64,000 nucleotides of DNA from CBDEGU01 sp965238045 (GTDB lineage Bacteria; Acidobacteriota; Terriglobia; Bryobacterales; UBA6623), in assembly GCA_965238045.1 (NCBI GenBank), contig CBDEGU010000012.1, positions 2,170,001 to 2,234,000 on the forward strand. The letters run 5' to 3'. The position numbers were made by a program, and so were the translations under genes. Shown here piece after piece: positions 38,757 to 48,228 of this stretch. The notes under the pieces are model-generated. The model was not told the DNA's origin and did not search any database. It was given only the letters and a program-made list of their open reading frames with translations. The number at the start of each line of letters is the position of its first letter. Within the stretch, counting starts at the first letter, position 1.

Positions 38757-39447
38757 ACCGAAGGCGACGGGACACGGGGATCTTGCTCGGGAGGCCTGCC
38801 CCAGTTTGCTGTCGCTTCCCGACGAGCCCCACTTCAGCTCTCAACCGGTAGGTGGTGGTCAGCAATGCCGCCACGATACACAAGGCGATAGCCGATCCCA
38901 CAGCAATCAGGGATCCTCGCTGCACGGTGGTGCCCTCTGCGTAGGCACCGATCGACATGGGAATCAAGGTCCAGCCGAGGCCGCCAATCGCGAACAACAT
39001 GCCTACCGCTCGTCCTTGTACGGCCCCTGGGAAATGGCCTAGGAGGATTGCCATGATTGAAGGAAAGATCGGACCGAAAACCAGTCCGGCGGCGATGACG
39101 AGGGTTATTGCCGTCCGCTGGCTGCGGCTCCGCACCACGCCCGTGGTAATACCAACACCGGCCAGGGCGAGCACCAGAATCAGCAGCGCTTCACTTTGGA
39201 ATTCCAGTCCCAGGACCAACACGATACGAGCCGTGAGCGGACCCAGCACAAACGCAGTAAACAACCGCGATGCCATGAAGCTCAGCCAGAAGACGGCGGT
39301 CACTTCTGTGCGAGTCAGCACAACAGGTAGGCGTTTGGGCTTCCGCGCTCGAATGACCTCACCAAGTTCCCCCACGTCGCGTCCGAGAACATACCGATAA
39401 AGGAAGAGAAGGGCGCTCAGCGCCTGATCCTGTGTGGATGCGCTCAC
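38731..39447 (-). pseudogene. Chimera: integron-type integrase fragment fused to MFS transporter C-terminal half
   Basis: The first ~50 codons (39297-39447) read SASTQDQALSALLFLYRYVL and RLPVVLTRTEVTAV, the middle of an integron-type tyrosine recombinase. The frame then passes without a stop into a hydrophobic protein with about six helices (LVLGLEFQSEALLILVLALA, GPIFPSIMAILLGHFPG, GMLFAIGGLGWTLIPMSIGA), the C-terminal half of an MFS permease. Neither half is complete. The 3' end overlaps the convergent FGE-like gene by 26 bases. Confidence 0.75.
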
Positions 39448-39502
39448 ATTTATTTGTACCTTGTATCTTGTGCCTTGGGATTTTCGAAGTTTCAGCTTAA
39501 AG

Positions 39503-39587
39503 TGTCAAGGGCGGAGTAAATTTGGACCACTTCGGCGGAGCAAAAGTAGACCAGTTGGTGAAGGGGTAGCGGTCTTCGTGGGACGGC
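39503..39587 (+). mobile_element. IS21-family end, 85 bp
   Basis: Starts TGTCAAGGGCGGAGTAAA and matches the reverse complement of the right end of the complete IS21 (63612-63696) with few changes, up to GTGGGACGGC. There it joins the truncated IS1595 directly. Confidence 0.85.
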
Positions 39588-40426
39588 GCTGTTGGAGTGC
39601 GCGAGCTGCGGGCATCAAGCCTCGGCGACAGCAGGCACAATCTTTCAAGACACCCGCAAGCCGCTCCAGAGTTGGTTTCGAGCAATGTGGTGGCTCACCA
39701 GCCAGAAGAACGGGGCGAGTGCATTGGGATTGCAGCGGGTGTTGGGCCTGGGCAGCTACAAGACGGCCTGGACTTGGTTGCACAAGCTTCGGCGCGCTAT
39801 GGTGCGGCCCGGACGTGATCGCCTCAGCGGGCGCGTTGAGGTTGACGAGACTTACTTAGGAGCCCTGGAGGAGGGCGTGCGGGGCCGCCAAACCGACGCG
39901 AAAGCGCTGATTGTAGTAGCGGCCGAGGAAGATGGCGCCGGCATCGGACGAGTTCGGATGCGCACGATTCCGAACGCCTCTGGGGACAGCTTGATGGCCT
40001 TCGTCGGCGAGTCGGTCGAACCCGGCAGCGTGGTCCACACGGACGGCTGGCTGGGATACGAGCCACTCGAAAGCGACGGCTATCGCCACGAGGTGAGCTA
40101 CCTGGACGGGCAACCGGCACGAGCCTCTCAACTGCTCCCCCGCGTGCATCGCGTGGTGTCGTTACTGAAGCGTTGGATACTGGGTACGCATCAAGGAGCC
40201 GTCAGCCACGAGCATCTCGACTACTACCTCGACGAATTCACCTTCCGCTTCAACCGCCGCAAGTCCAGAAGCCGAGGCAAGCTCTTCTACCGCCTGGTTC
40301 AGCAGGCCGTCGCCGTCCAACCGGCGCCCTACAAGTCGCTGGTCGAAGGCACCGCATCACGCGCGACGGACAACCACAACATGTAGGGGCTATTTCAAGA
40401 TACCTGAGTCAAGTGAATACCCATCC
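39588..40426 (+). mobile_element. IS1595-family element, 5' truncated copy
   Basis: Nearly identical to the element at 12601-13637 but lacking its left 190 or so bases, replaced by the IS21 end. The right terminal repeat ends at 40426 and is intact. It cuts the downstream sulfatase gene. With only one end it cannot move by itself. Confidence 0.88.
39592..40386 (+). pseudogene. IS1595 transposase lacking N-terminus
   Basis: 264 codons starting within the zinc ribbon (ECASCGHQASATAG) and otherwise matching the full transposase at 12640-13587, with an A/G difference near the end (VEGTASRATDNHNM against VGGTATRATDNHNM). The first 51 residues are gone, including two of the zinc ligands, so DNA binding should be impaired though the DDE domain is whole. 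Confidence 0.85.
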
Positions 40427-40431
40427 CAGGA

Positions 40432-41376
40432 CATTCCAGCCTTTCCCTGGGAGCCGATCCATCCGACCCGCGCAGCTACGAGCAATTCAAGGGGCAGGAC
40501 TACGCACCCGACCGAATCAACCAGCAGGCGTTGGAGTTCATTCGTGCGAATCAGGACCGCTCGTTCTTCCTCTACTATCCAACCGTCATTCCACACGTTG
40601 CGCTTCACGTCCCCGATGAGGAACTCAAGCCCTATCTCGAACTGGGTTGGAAGGGTCCACCGTTCACGCGGTCCCAAGGCTACGGGTACACGCCACACTT
40701 TACTCCGAGAGCCGCCTACGCGGCGATGATCACGCGGATGGATCGCTATGTTGGCAAGATCTTGAAGCTTCTGGACGAGCTGAAGCTGGCCGACAACACC
40801 ATCGTCGTCTTCAGCTCAGACAACGGTACGACGCATTTGGATCAAGAAGTTGACCATAGGTTCTTCAAGAGTGTGGGCGAACTGCGGGGATTGAAGGGTT
40901 CTTTGTACGAAGGAGGCATCCGCGTGCCGACGTTGGTCCGCTGGCCGGGCCGGATTACGGCAGGCTCCGTGAGTGATCGTGTCAGCGGATTCGAGGATTG
41001 GATACCCACCCTTCTGGAGCTGACAGAGGCCTCCTCAGGCCCACCGAAAGGTGTCCACGGAATCAGCCTGGCTCCGACGCTGCTGGGCAGGAAACAAGAC
41101 CCGCGTCCCTTCCTTTACCGCGAATTGCCGGGTTATGGCGGCCAACAGTCGATTCGCGTGGGCGATTGGAAGGCGATTCGACAGGACATGAGCAGCGGAA
41201 ATCTCGAGACCGAGTTGTATAACCTTGCCCGGGACATCGGCGAGCGGAATAATGTCGCTGATCAGCATCCCGAAGTTGTGGCCAGGCTGGCCAGACTGAT
41301 GGAAAGGGAACACACGCCGTCAAAGTTGTTTCCGCTGAAACCGTTGGATGTCGTGGCGGTCGTTCCAAACAAGTAG
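40432..41376 (+). pseudogene. Sulfatase, C-terminal part (5' end removed by IS1595)
   Basis: The frame emerges from the IS1595 end as SLSLGADPSDPRSYEQFKGQ and continues as an arylsulfatase-type C-terminal part: FFLYYPTVIPHVALHVPDEE, AMITRMDRYVGKILKLLDEL, NTIVVFSSDNGTTHLD (metal-binding DN), LYEGGIRVPTLVRWPGRI and GDWKAIRQDM. The N-terminal half with the C-x-P-x-R formylglycine site is missing. Without it no activity is possible. Confidence 0.85.
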
Positions 41377-41426
41377 GGGAAAGATTTCAGGGAGACGGTC
41401 GGCGGATTTCAGGGAGACGGTCGGCG

Positions 41427-43159
41427 ATGAGTAGCTTACGAACTGTATCCAGCTGTCTTGCGCTTCTTTTTCTGCTGGCAGATCCTGCGGCTCTGGCCGC
41501 CAAGCGCCCCAACGTCGTCTTCATCCTGACCGACAACCACGGTGCCTGGACCTTGGGTTGCTACGGGAACAGGGACATCAGAACGCCGAACATCGATCGG
41601 TTGGCGGCGCAGGGAATGCTCTTCAACCGCGCCATGAGCAGCAATCCGGTTTGTTCCCCGACCCGGGGCAACCTATCTGACCGGACTGATTCCGTCGCAG
41701 CATGGGCTCCATTCCTTCCTCGACAACAAATACATGGTGGGTCCCGAGGCCTACTACACCCTGAAAGAGTTCGAAACTCTACCCAGGATTCTGCACTCGG
41801 AGGGCTACGTCTGCGGTTTGAGCGGGTTGGGGTATGCACTTGACTCCCGACGACCCTATATCTTGTGGTCGGGCCGCTGCACCAGTTGCGCGCGTAGGCG
41901 ACCATCTGGCATCGGTCGTGGGACCCAGGGGCTACGGCTCATTGCGCCGCGTAGCGGGACGGTGGCGGTTGAATCGAAACCGTGAGGGCGAAACGCTCTA
42001 CAAACTCCTCCAGCGTGCGCGAGTAGCCCTCCACAGCCCAGATACTAGATCTTGGGGATTCGGGAGTCAAGTGCATACCCCAATGAGCGGGAAGTGGCAT
42101 CTGGGGGCGAATCTGACTCCCCAGGATGGGTTCTCCTACTGGATCACGATGGAGCGGGGAGGTACGCGGAGTTTCTACGAGGACATGATCATCGAGGACG
42201 GCAAGATCAAGAAGACGCCGAAATACATGACCGATCTCTGGACCGAGCATGCGGTCCGCTTCATCGAACAGAACAAGGATGGAGAAAAGCCGTTCTTTTT
42301 ATATCTGGCCTACAACGGGCCTTACTGGCTCGGCCCCTTGTTACTGGAACCGGCGCGCAACCGCTACGCTGAGTATTACTCGGATAAGTATCTGCCATTC
42401 TTTCCCAGAGACAGCATCCACCCCTGGCAATACAACAACAAGGCCTACCACAACAATATCGTGAGTATTCGTCGAGTCGCCGCCGAGGTGAGCGCGGTCG
42501 ATGACGGAGTGGGCGAAGTCATGGACACGCTCCAAAAGCACGGACTGGACCAGAACACCATCGTGGTCTTTGTCGGCGACCAGGGTTGGATGGGCGGCCA
42601 GAATGGGTTCTTCGGGATGGGTGATCACACCCGGCCGATCGGGGCGCACGATCTCATGATGCAAGTGCCCTTGATCTTCCGCTATCCTGAGGGAATCAAG
42701 CCGGGCAAGACCAACGCCATGGTGAGCAACTACGACTTCTTGCCCAGCCTGCTCGAGTACCTGGGACTCGAACACCGGATTCCCCGAAAGCCGAAGCTCC
42801 CGGGACGCAGCTTCGCAGCGCTATTGCGCGGAAAGCAGATCGAGTGGGAGACCCGGATGTTCTACGAGATGGAGGGCTGCCGTTCGGTAAGAACCGAGGA
42901 CTGGAAGTACGTAGCACGCCGTGAGCCAGAAGGGCCAACCGAGTTGTATGACATGGCGAACGATCCGAACGAGCGATTCAATCTCTACGGCCAGGCGCAA
43001 TACGTGAGTATCCAGAGAGAAATGGCGGAGGAACTCAGCCGTTTCTTCGACGAATACGCCGACCCGCAGTATGATATCTGGAAGGGGGGACGATCCAAAG
43101 CCCGTCGGCTGCTAGCTCCCCCCGGCCATCCCGACTACCGGCCGCTGCGCCCGCAATAG
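41427..43159 (+). pseudogene. Secreted sulfatase, frameshifted and split by a MITE
   Basis: Signal peptide (SCLALLFLLADPAALAA), KRPNVVFILTDNHGAWTLGC and the formylglycine motif CSPTRG. A one-base G insertion at 41671-41674 breaks the frame; the corrected frame reads TYLTGLIPSQHGLHSFLDNK and onward to CGLSG. There a 257-bp MITE (41827-42083) interrupts the conserved SGKWHLG motif. After it the frame continues to the end: AVDDGVGEVMDTLQKHGLDQ, VVFVGDQGWMGGQNGFFGMG, WKYVARREPEGPTELYDMAN. Two independent lesions therefore inactivate it. It lies 50 bases after the other sulfatase. Confidence 0.9.
41827..42083. mobile_element. 257-bp MITE, IS1595-type, with 8-bp target duplication
   Basis: Terminal inverted repeats of 22 or more bases, starting TTGGGGTATGCACTTGACTC and perfectly mirrored at the right. 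TGAGCGGG flanks it on both sides (41819-41826 and 42084-42091). Deleting the element plus one duplicate restores the sulfatase codons for GLSGKWHLGA exactly. Length of target duplication and the GGTATnCACTTGACTC core match the resident IS1595. The interior carries no transposase. Confidence 0.93.
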
Positions 43160-43181
43160 CTCGAAGTGAAGGAGGTTTCCC

Positions 43182-44578
43182 GTGTACCGAAACCTGATGC
43201 CTGCCTGCCTGACCATGCTGCTTATGGTCGTTTTTCCGATTCCCCCCAGATCTCTCGTGATTGCGCAGGACACCAAACGGGTTTTCCGCGCCGGTGCCGC
43301 CACCAGCAACATCACACCGCCGTTGGGCGAGTTGATTGTGGGCGGCTGGAAGCCGTTTCCGGCCACACAGATACATGACGAGCTCCACGCGCGCTGTCTG
43401 GTTCTGGACGACGGCAAGGTGAAAGTGGGAATTGTCCTCTGCGACAACGTCGGAATTCCCAGAGAGGTTTTCGAATTAGCCAAGAACCAGGTCTGGGAAG
43501 CCACCGGCTTGCCCAAATCGCACTTGCTGATGGCAGCCACTCACACTCACTCGGCCACCACCGCTCGTGGTTCGAGCAAGATGATCGAGCAGAGTGAACT
43601 GACGGATTACCAGAAGTTCCTCGCAAACCGCATTTCAGACGGGGTGCGCCGGGCGCTGACTCAGCTGGAGCCGGCTCGAATCGGCTGGGGAAGCGTGGAC
43701 GAGCCGTCCGAAGTCTTCAACCGCCGCTGGCACGTGACGGATCCCGCGCTGCTGTCGAATCCGTTTGGCGGTGTCGATCAGGTACGAATGAATCCACCAC
43801 GGGCGAATCCGTCCTTGCTGCGTCCGGCGGGACCGATTGATCCACAGATCGCTTTGGTCTCGGTGCAGAGTGTCGACGGGCGTCCCATCGCGCTGCTGGC
43901 AAACTACTCGCTGCACTACGTTGGTGGGGTCGGTGTCGGCGAGGTGTCCGCGGACTACTTTGGGTATTTTGCAGAGTTCATTGAAGAGAAGCTTGGGGCA
44001 AAGGATCAGACCCCGCCATTCGTCGGAATACTGTCGAACGGGACCAGTGGCGACATCAACAATATTGATTTTCGCCAGAAGGATCCAGGCAGGGCACCCT
44101 ATGAGAAGATGCAGGAGGTCGCTCAAAAGGTTGCCAGTCGTGTTCATGAGGCGCATCGGCAGCTAGTCTTTCACGATTGGGTGCCGCTCTCCGCGGCCGC
44201 ATCGGAGCTGCCGCTCCGGGTGAGAAAGCCAACGCGAGGGATGCTGGAGCATTTTGCGAGAGTCACTGCGGATACAGGCGAAGCAGCGAAGGGCCACGTT
44301 CGGACAAGCGTCTATGCGAAGAGGATTGCGCTGCTGAAAGACGCGCCCGAGGAGATTCTTGTGCCCTTGCAGACGGTCGGTATAGGGTCTGTCAAGGGCG
44401 GAGTAAATTTAGACCACTTCGGCGGAGCAGAAGTTACCTGCCGACGCCCCAACAGCACAAACTGGGTGGCTACGAGACCTGGCTGGGCACGAACTTCGTC
44501 GAGTACGAGGCATCAACGACGATCGTCAATGCTCTATTGGACTTGTTTAAGGGGCTGCCCAAGAACAGGACAAAAGAC
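43182..44578 (+). pseudogene. Neutral ceramidase-like secreted protein, damaged by IS21 end
   Basis: GTG start with GGAGG six bases upstream, then a signal peptide. The neutral/alkaline non-lysosomal ceramidase N-terminal domain is recognised from FRAGAATSNITPPLGELIVG, LLMAATHTHSATTARGSSKM and NYSLHYVGGV and GILSNGTSGDIN. At QTVGIG (44389) a 44-bp IS21 terminus replaces expected coding sequence. After it the family resumes in another frame: YLPTPQQHKLGGYETWLGTN, up to LLDLFKGLPKN. So the gene has an internal replacement and a frameshift. Its last frame runs without stop into the VOC gene. Confidence 0.8.
44390..44433 (+). mobile_element. IS21-family end, 44 bp, inside the ceramidase-like gene
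   Basis: TGTCAAGGGCGGAGTAAATT then GACCACTTCGGCGGAGCAGA, the terminal and inner repeat of the IS21 at 61143-63696. Coding sequence of the same gene lies on both sides. Confidence 0.82.
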
Positions 44579-44926
44579 ATGAAAAAGGCATTCCATCACA
44601 TTGGGCTCCCTACCCGAGATCGGCAGCCAGACGAGACCTATGTTGAAGATACCAAGGTCTGGGTCACGGATCCGACAGATCATCCCTACCGCGTTGAGTT
44701 TCTGCGCTACGAGGAAGACTCGCCCGTCACCGGCCCCATCCGCGACATGCCTCACGTCGCCTATCGGGTCGACGACATTACTGCGGCGCTCAGAGGCAAG
44801 GAGATGCTCCTGGAAGCATTTACCCCAATGCCCGGCCTGACGGTGGCTTTCTTCGAAGAGGACGGAGCCGTCATTGAGTATATGCAGTTTGAAGGGGGTG
44901 CCACCGAGTTCAACGATCTGAAATAG
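44579..44926 (+). CDS. VOC-superfamily (glyoxalase-fold) protein
   Basis: 115 aa starting MKKAFHHIGLPT with the VOC first-strand His, followed by VEDTKVWVTDPTDHPYRVEF, MPHVAYRVDDITAALRG with the second His region and FFEEDGAVIEYMQFEGG with the Glu ligand. A complete glyoxalase-type fold of two beta-alpha-beta modules, probably metal-binding; possible isomerase, epimerase or lyase. The ATG lies in the same frame as the broken ceramidase tail, so a fused product is possible, but similar proteins begin at this Met. Confidence 0.75.
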   Translation: MKKAFHHIGLPTRDRQPDETYVEDTKVWVTDPTDHPYRVEFLRYEEDSPVTGPIRDMPHVAYRVDDITAALRGKEMLLEAFTPMPGLTVAFFEEDGAVIEYMQFEGGATEFNDLK

Positions 44927-45112
44927 GGCCGCTCCGAGAGTGCTCACCGGTGGAGGGTTGAACTTCAAGTGAGGTCAATCCCAACGGGATTGCGGCTTCC
45001 AGCCCAGGGTTTCCGAACCCTGGGTCCGGGGAACATGGTCTATGAGTCAACCCTGAAAGCGGTTGCGTCACCACTGAGTCCATGAAGAGATAGCTTTATT
45101 GGAGGTCCTCTG

Positions 45113-46045
45113 TCAGAGCAGGCTTTCCAAGGTCACTTCGCCTTGCTGGGCAAGGGAACGTTTGCCTGCCTCGAGTGCTGCGATGACTTCGACTTCTTCC
45201 TCGATCGGCACCGATTCCTTTCCCGTCTTGACGTAGTCCAGCACCGCCTTCAGCAGATACCAGTAGAGATCCTGAAGATCGGGTTTTACCGTCTGCCAAC
45301 CCTTCTTGCCGAAGAGACTGATCTGATATCCGGATCGCATCCACTGCCGCTCTCCCACCATCAATACGACGTCACGATGATCCGCGAATCGAATGCGAAC
45401 AATGTTGAGACCGGGCTGGCCGACATTGACAGCTGAAACGGCTCCGCCTCCTAGAACGGCATAGACCATCGAAAGGGCGTGGATGCCGTAATAGACCAGT
45501 TCATTGGTGCAAATGGCTTGAGCCAGGTATACGGGGCCCAACTCTGGCAGTTCACTGCGCAGTTTGACAATATCGGGAACAAACCTGAGCGAACTAGCGG
45601 ACATGAACGGAGTTCCAGTTTCACGAGCGACACCTGCCACCGCCCTTGCCTTGCTGGCGGTCATCGCCAATGGCTTGTCACAAAAGGTGGGAATACCTTT
45701 TTTCAATGGATGAATCGCATACTTCGACTGCTCACCCGATCCATCATCGATGATGATCGCCAGATCGACACCATGGGCGCATTCTTCGGGTGTCTCGCAG
45801 ACTGTAGGAATGTGGCAGGCGCTGGCGAGACGTTCGGCCCACACTCTCTCCTTGTCCCACACCTTGACGACCTTGGCTCCCTCGATCCGCTTCTTCGCTC
45901 GAACGAAAGTCCATTCGTATTTGGTAACTTCCGCTTCGTCGAATCCGTTGAAGGTGGAAGCGAAGGCCGTTCCGTGATTGGAACCGGGACGAAGGGGTTG
46001 ATCCAGGTAACGGTAGGTGGCTGCTGAGATGAGACCGATACGCAT
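45113..46045 (-). CDS. Gfo/Idh/MocA-family oxidoreductase (cytoplasmic)
   Basis: 310 aa without a signal sequence. Rossmann start MRIGLISAATYRYLDQPLRP departs from the usual GxGxxG, then VKVWDKERVWAERLASACHI, VDLAIIIDDGSGEQSKYAIH and PTFCDKPLAMTASKARAV (the EKP region is DKP). The missing glycine-rich loop suggests altered or lost NAD binding. Intact, alone on the minus strand, divergent from the next oxidoreductase across a 500-base gap. Confidence 0.75.
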   Translation of the reverse strand: MRIGLISAATYRYLDQPLRPGSNHGTAFASTFNGFDEAEVTKYEWTFVRAKKRIEGAKVVKVWDKERVWAERLASACHIPTVCETPEECAHGVDLAIIIDDGSGEQSKYAIHPLKKGIPTFCDKPLAMTASKARAVAGVARETGTPFMSASSLRFVPDIVKLRSELPELGPVYLAQAICTNELVYYGIHALSMVYAVLGGGAVSAVNVGQPGLNIVRIRFADHRDVVLMVGERQWMRSGYQISLFGKKGWQTVKPDLQDLYWYLLKAVLDYVKTGKESVPIEEEVEVIAALEAGKRSLAQQGEVTLESLL

Positions 46046-46545
46046 GTTCGAATCCTCAATTGCGGCGTCGCGGCAGGATCCGGAGCTGTAGACCGGCCGG
46101 TTTCTCCCTGCGGTGAAGTCGCTTTGGCTCCAGTGTCTCCGAGCCCGGCGCCTGCTTGACGCGTTGGGACTCAGCGAAGTATTCTGCCATAAGAAGAGAA
46201 GGTGCGACGGATCTGGAACTTGATCGGCGACGAAATCATGGAAGAGCCGCGGCTTGACAGAGCCGTGACCGTTAGGGAGCGGGATCCGGCCGGCTAATGC
46301 TGACCGATTATTCCTGGTTTCGATCAGGTGTGCGTGAGTTGCGTCTCTGGCTTCTCCCGATAGGTTGAAGCACCGGATCCCACTCCCTGACGGTCATGGC
46401 TCTGTCACGATTGCTAACGGTATTCATAGTAATGGTAACAAAAGTTTCTTCCTGAATGATCCTGGGGGCGTGGCCGTGACCTGGAACCTCCGGACTGCGA
46501 CGAATAGGGCTCAACGTCAGGCGAATCAACAAAAAGAGAACCACC
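46046..46545. other. 500-base divergent intergenic region
   Basis: Lies between two divergently transcribed Gfo/Idh genes and must hold both promoters. The AT-rich stretch around 46405-46450 (ATTGCTAACGGTATTCATAG) is the likeliest promoter zone for the plus-strand gene. No hairpin or RNA was recognised. Confidence 0.5.
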
Positions 46546-47547
46546 ATGGACAAGACAAGACACGGAGTCATCGGCCTGGGCTGGTTTGGAGAGAAGCATC
46601 TGGAAGCGCTCGTCGGCAGCCCAGGAGCACAGATCTACGCCTTGTGCACCCGCAACAGCGAGCGTCTCGCCGAGGTCGCCGAACGTTTCCAGCCGGAAAA
46701 GACCTTTACCGATTATCGGGAGATGTTGGAGGATCCCGAGCTCAACAGCGTCAGCATCACGACCATGTGGGATCAGCATCGCGACCCCGCCGTAGCTGCG
46801 CTCGAGGCAGGCAAACACGTCTTCCTGGAGAAGCCCATGGCCTCGACCGTTGCGGATTGCCAGGAAATCGTCGATGTGGCGGCCGCTTCGTCCGCAAAGT
46901 TCATGGTGGGTCACATCTGCCGCTTCAATCCTCGCTACGCTGCCGCAAAACAGGCCCTGGACCAGGGGAAGCTGGGCCGGATCGTCGCTCTCTACGCCCG
47001 TCGCAACCTCCCAGCCTGGATCAGTTCTCAGGTACTGGACAAGATCGGTCCGATCATTGGGGACGGTGTTCACGACACCGATCTCATGCTCTGGTTCAGC
47101 GGCGCCAAGATCGTCAGCGCCTACGCTCAAACGGTCGCAGTCCACGGCCATAAGTATCCTGACGTCGGCCATGCGATGTACCGGTTCGACAGCGGAGCCA
47201 CCGGCGTCATTGAGGTTGTATGGTGTTTGCCCGAGAAAACCCCTTTCCAGATTGACGAGCGCATGGAGATCATCGGTACGGAGGGTTCGATTCAAGTCCA
47301 TGACACTCATCCGAACCTGACGATCGTCGACAGCGAGGGCGTCCGTTGTCCGGATACGACCTACTGGCCGGACATCCACGGCGCTTGCTCGGGAGCGCTT
47401 CGGGAAGAGTTGAACTACTTCGTCCGCAGCATCATCGATGACACCCCGATCGAGGTGATTACGCCGCAAGAGTCTCTCGAGGCAGTACGGGCCTGCCTGG
47501 CCGCCGAAGAATCCGCCAGAACCGGGGAGGTTGTGAAGTTGGCTTAG
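46546..47547 (+). CDS. Gfo/Idh/MocA-family oxidoreductase
   Basis: 333 aa, no export signal, start at ATG behind AAAGAGAA. HGVIGLGWFGEKHLEALVGS carries the NAD-binding glycines; KTFTDYREMLEDPELNSVSI, KHVFLEKPMASTVADCQEIV (EKP) and IGDGVHDTDLMLWFSGAKI (catalytic Asp/His region) follow. A typical NAD(P)-dependent dehydrogenase or C-3 oxidase of sugar derivatives. Intact. Together with other local oxidoreductases it suggests a keto-sugar or inositol pathway. Confidence 0.85.
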   Translation: MDKTRHGVIGLGWFGEKHLEALVGSPGAQIYALCTRNSERLAEVAERFQPEKTFTDYREMLEDPELNSVSITTMWDQHRDPAVAALEAGKHVFLEKPMASTVADCQEIVDVAAASSAKFMVGHICRFNPRYAAAKQALDQGKLGRIVALYARRNLPAWISSQVLDKIGPIIGDGVHDTDLMLWFSGAKIVSAYAQTVAVHGHKYPDVGHAMYRFDSGATGVIEVVWCLPEKTPFQIDERMEIIGTEGSIQVHDTHPNLTIVDSEGVRCPDTTYWPDIHGACSGALREELNYFVRSIIDDTPIEVITPQESLEAVRACLAAEESARTGEVVKLA

Positions 47548-47701
47548 CTCGCTGTCGCCATGAAGTTATCGCTCGGTTGGCCTTCCTCGAGCAATCAGAG
47601 GCACCCAGAGCCTGATACCAGGTAACGGAGAAAAGGGAACGACCGCGTCAGCGACACACTTGAGCCACAAGACCCCGATCGAACCGCCGATCCTAACCCG
47701 A

Positions 47702-48010
47702 TCAAGCCCGTCTTGCTGCCCGACCCCGTCCGCTATCCGTCCCGATGAAATAAACAGTCTCCACAGCGGGTTTGGCATGGGAGTTCTCCGGCGTGACAAC
47801 ATCCACTACGTCGGCATCGGGATACGCGCACAACTGTTCCAGCGAATCGCACACCACAGAAACGTCGAAGTCGCGCGCCAACCCTTCCGCTCGTGAACGG
47901 TTGACGTCATAAACCGCCGCCACACGCGCACCCGGCACGGCCCGCAGGCCCTGCGGATGACTCTCCGCAAAGAGTCCGCATCCGGCGATTGCCCATCGTA
48001 CGTCTTGCAA
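47702..48010 (-). pseudogene. Gfo/Idh/MocA oxidoreductase, N-terminal fragment (copy of 58490 gene)
   Basis: MQDVRWAIAGCGLFAESHPQ, VPGARVAAVYDVNRSRAEGL and DVVDVVTPENSHAKP are about 75 percent identical to the start of the intact gene at 58490-59497. After HAKP the frame turns to unrelated residues and stops. Follows the large putative glycosidase gene, in the same order as the intact pair at 55860-59497. Confidence 0.85.
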
Positions 48011-48084
48011 GCTCAGGCTCCTCTCCGCCGCCGGTCTGGTTCCGAAACAACGCAGTTTGGAGCTTGCGCATGCAGGCTCCTTAT

Positions 48085-48152
48085 CTAGGGCAGTCCTTCG
48101 GGGCGGCGCGCGATCATGTTTGTGAACTGCCGCCGCACGATTTCAGGCGGAG
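48085..48152 (-). pseudogene. Relic of a third copy of the putative glycosidase gene
   Basis: The minus strand reads PPEIVRRQFTNMIARRPEGL before a stop; the glycosidase genes at 55860 and 48229 have PPEIVQRQFTKMAALWAEGL and PPEVVRDQFSAMARGWRQGL here. At DNA level it is closest to the 55860 copy. It shows that sequence of that gene type was also inserted or converted here. Confidence 0.6.
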
Positions 48153-48228
48153 AGCGTTTCACCCTACGTTTGGCATGAAGCTCTCTCATCGAGCATTGAA
48201 AAGAGAGGGCGGCGCCGGCAGCGGACCA

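Noticed and set aside
46308..46571. Minus-strand small gene in the divergent gap
   Set aside because: It overlaps the start of the oxidoreductase gene and has no recognisable family or ribosome site.
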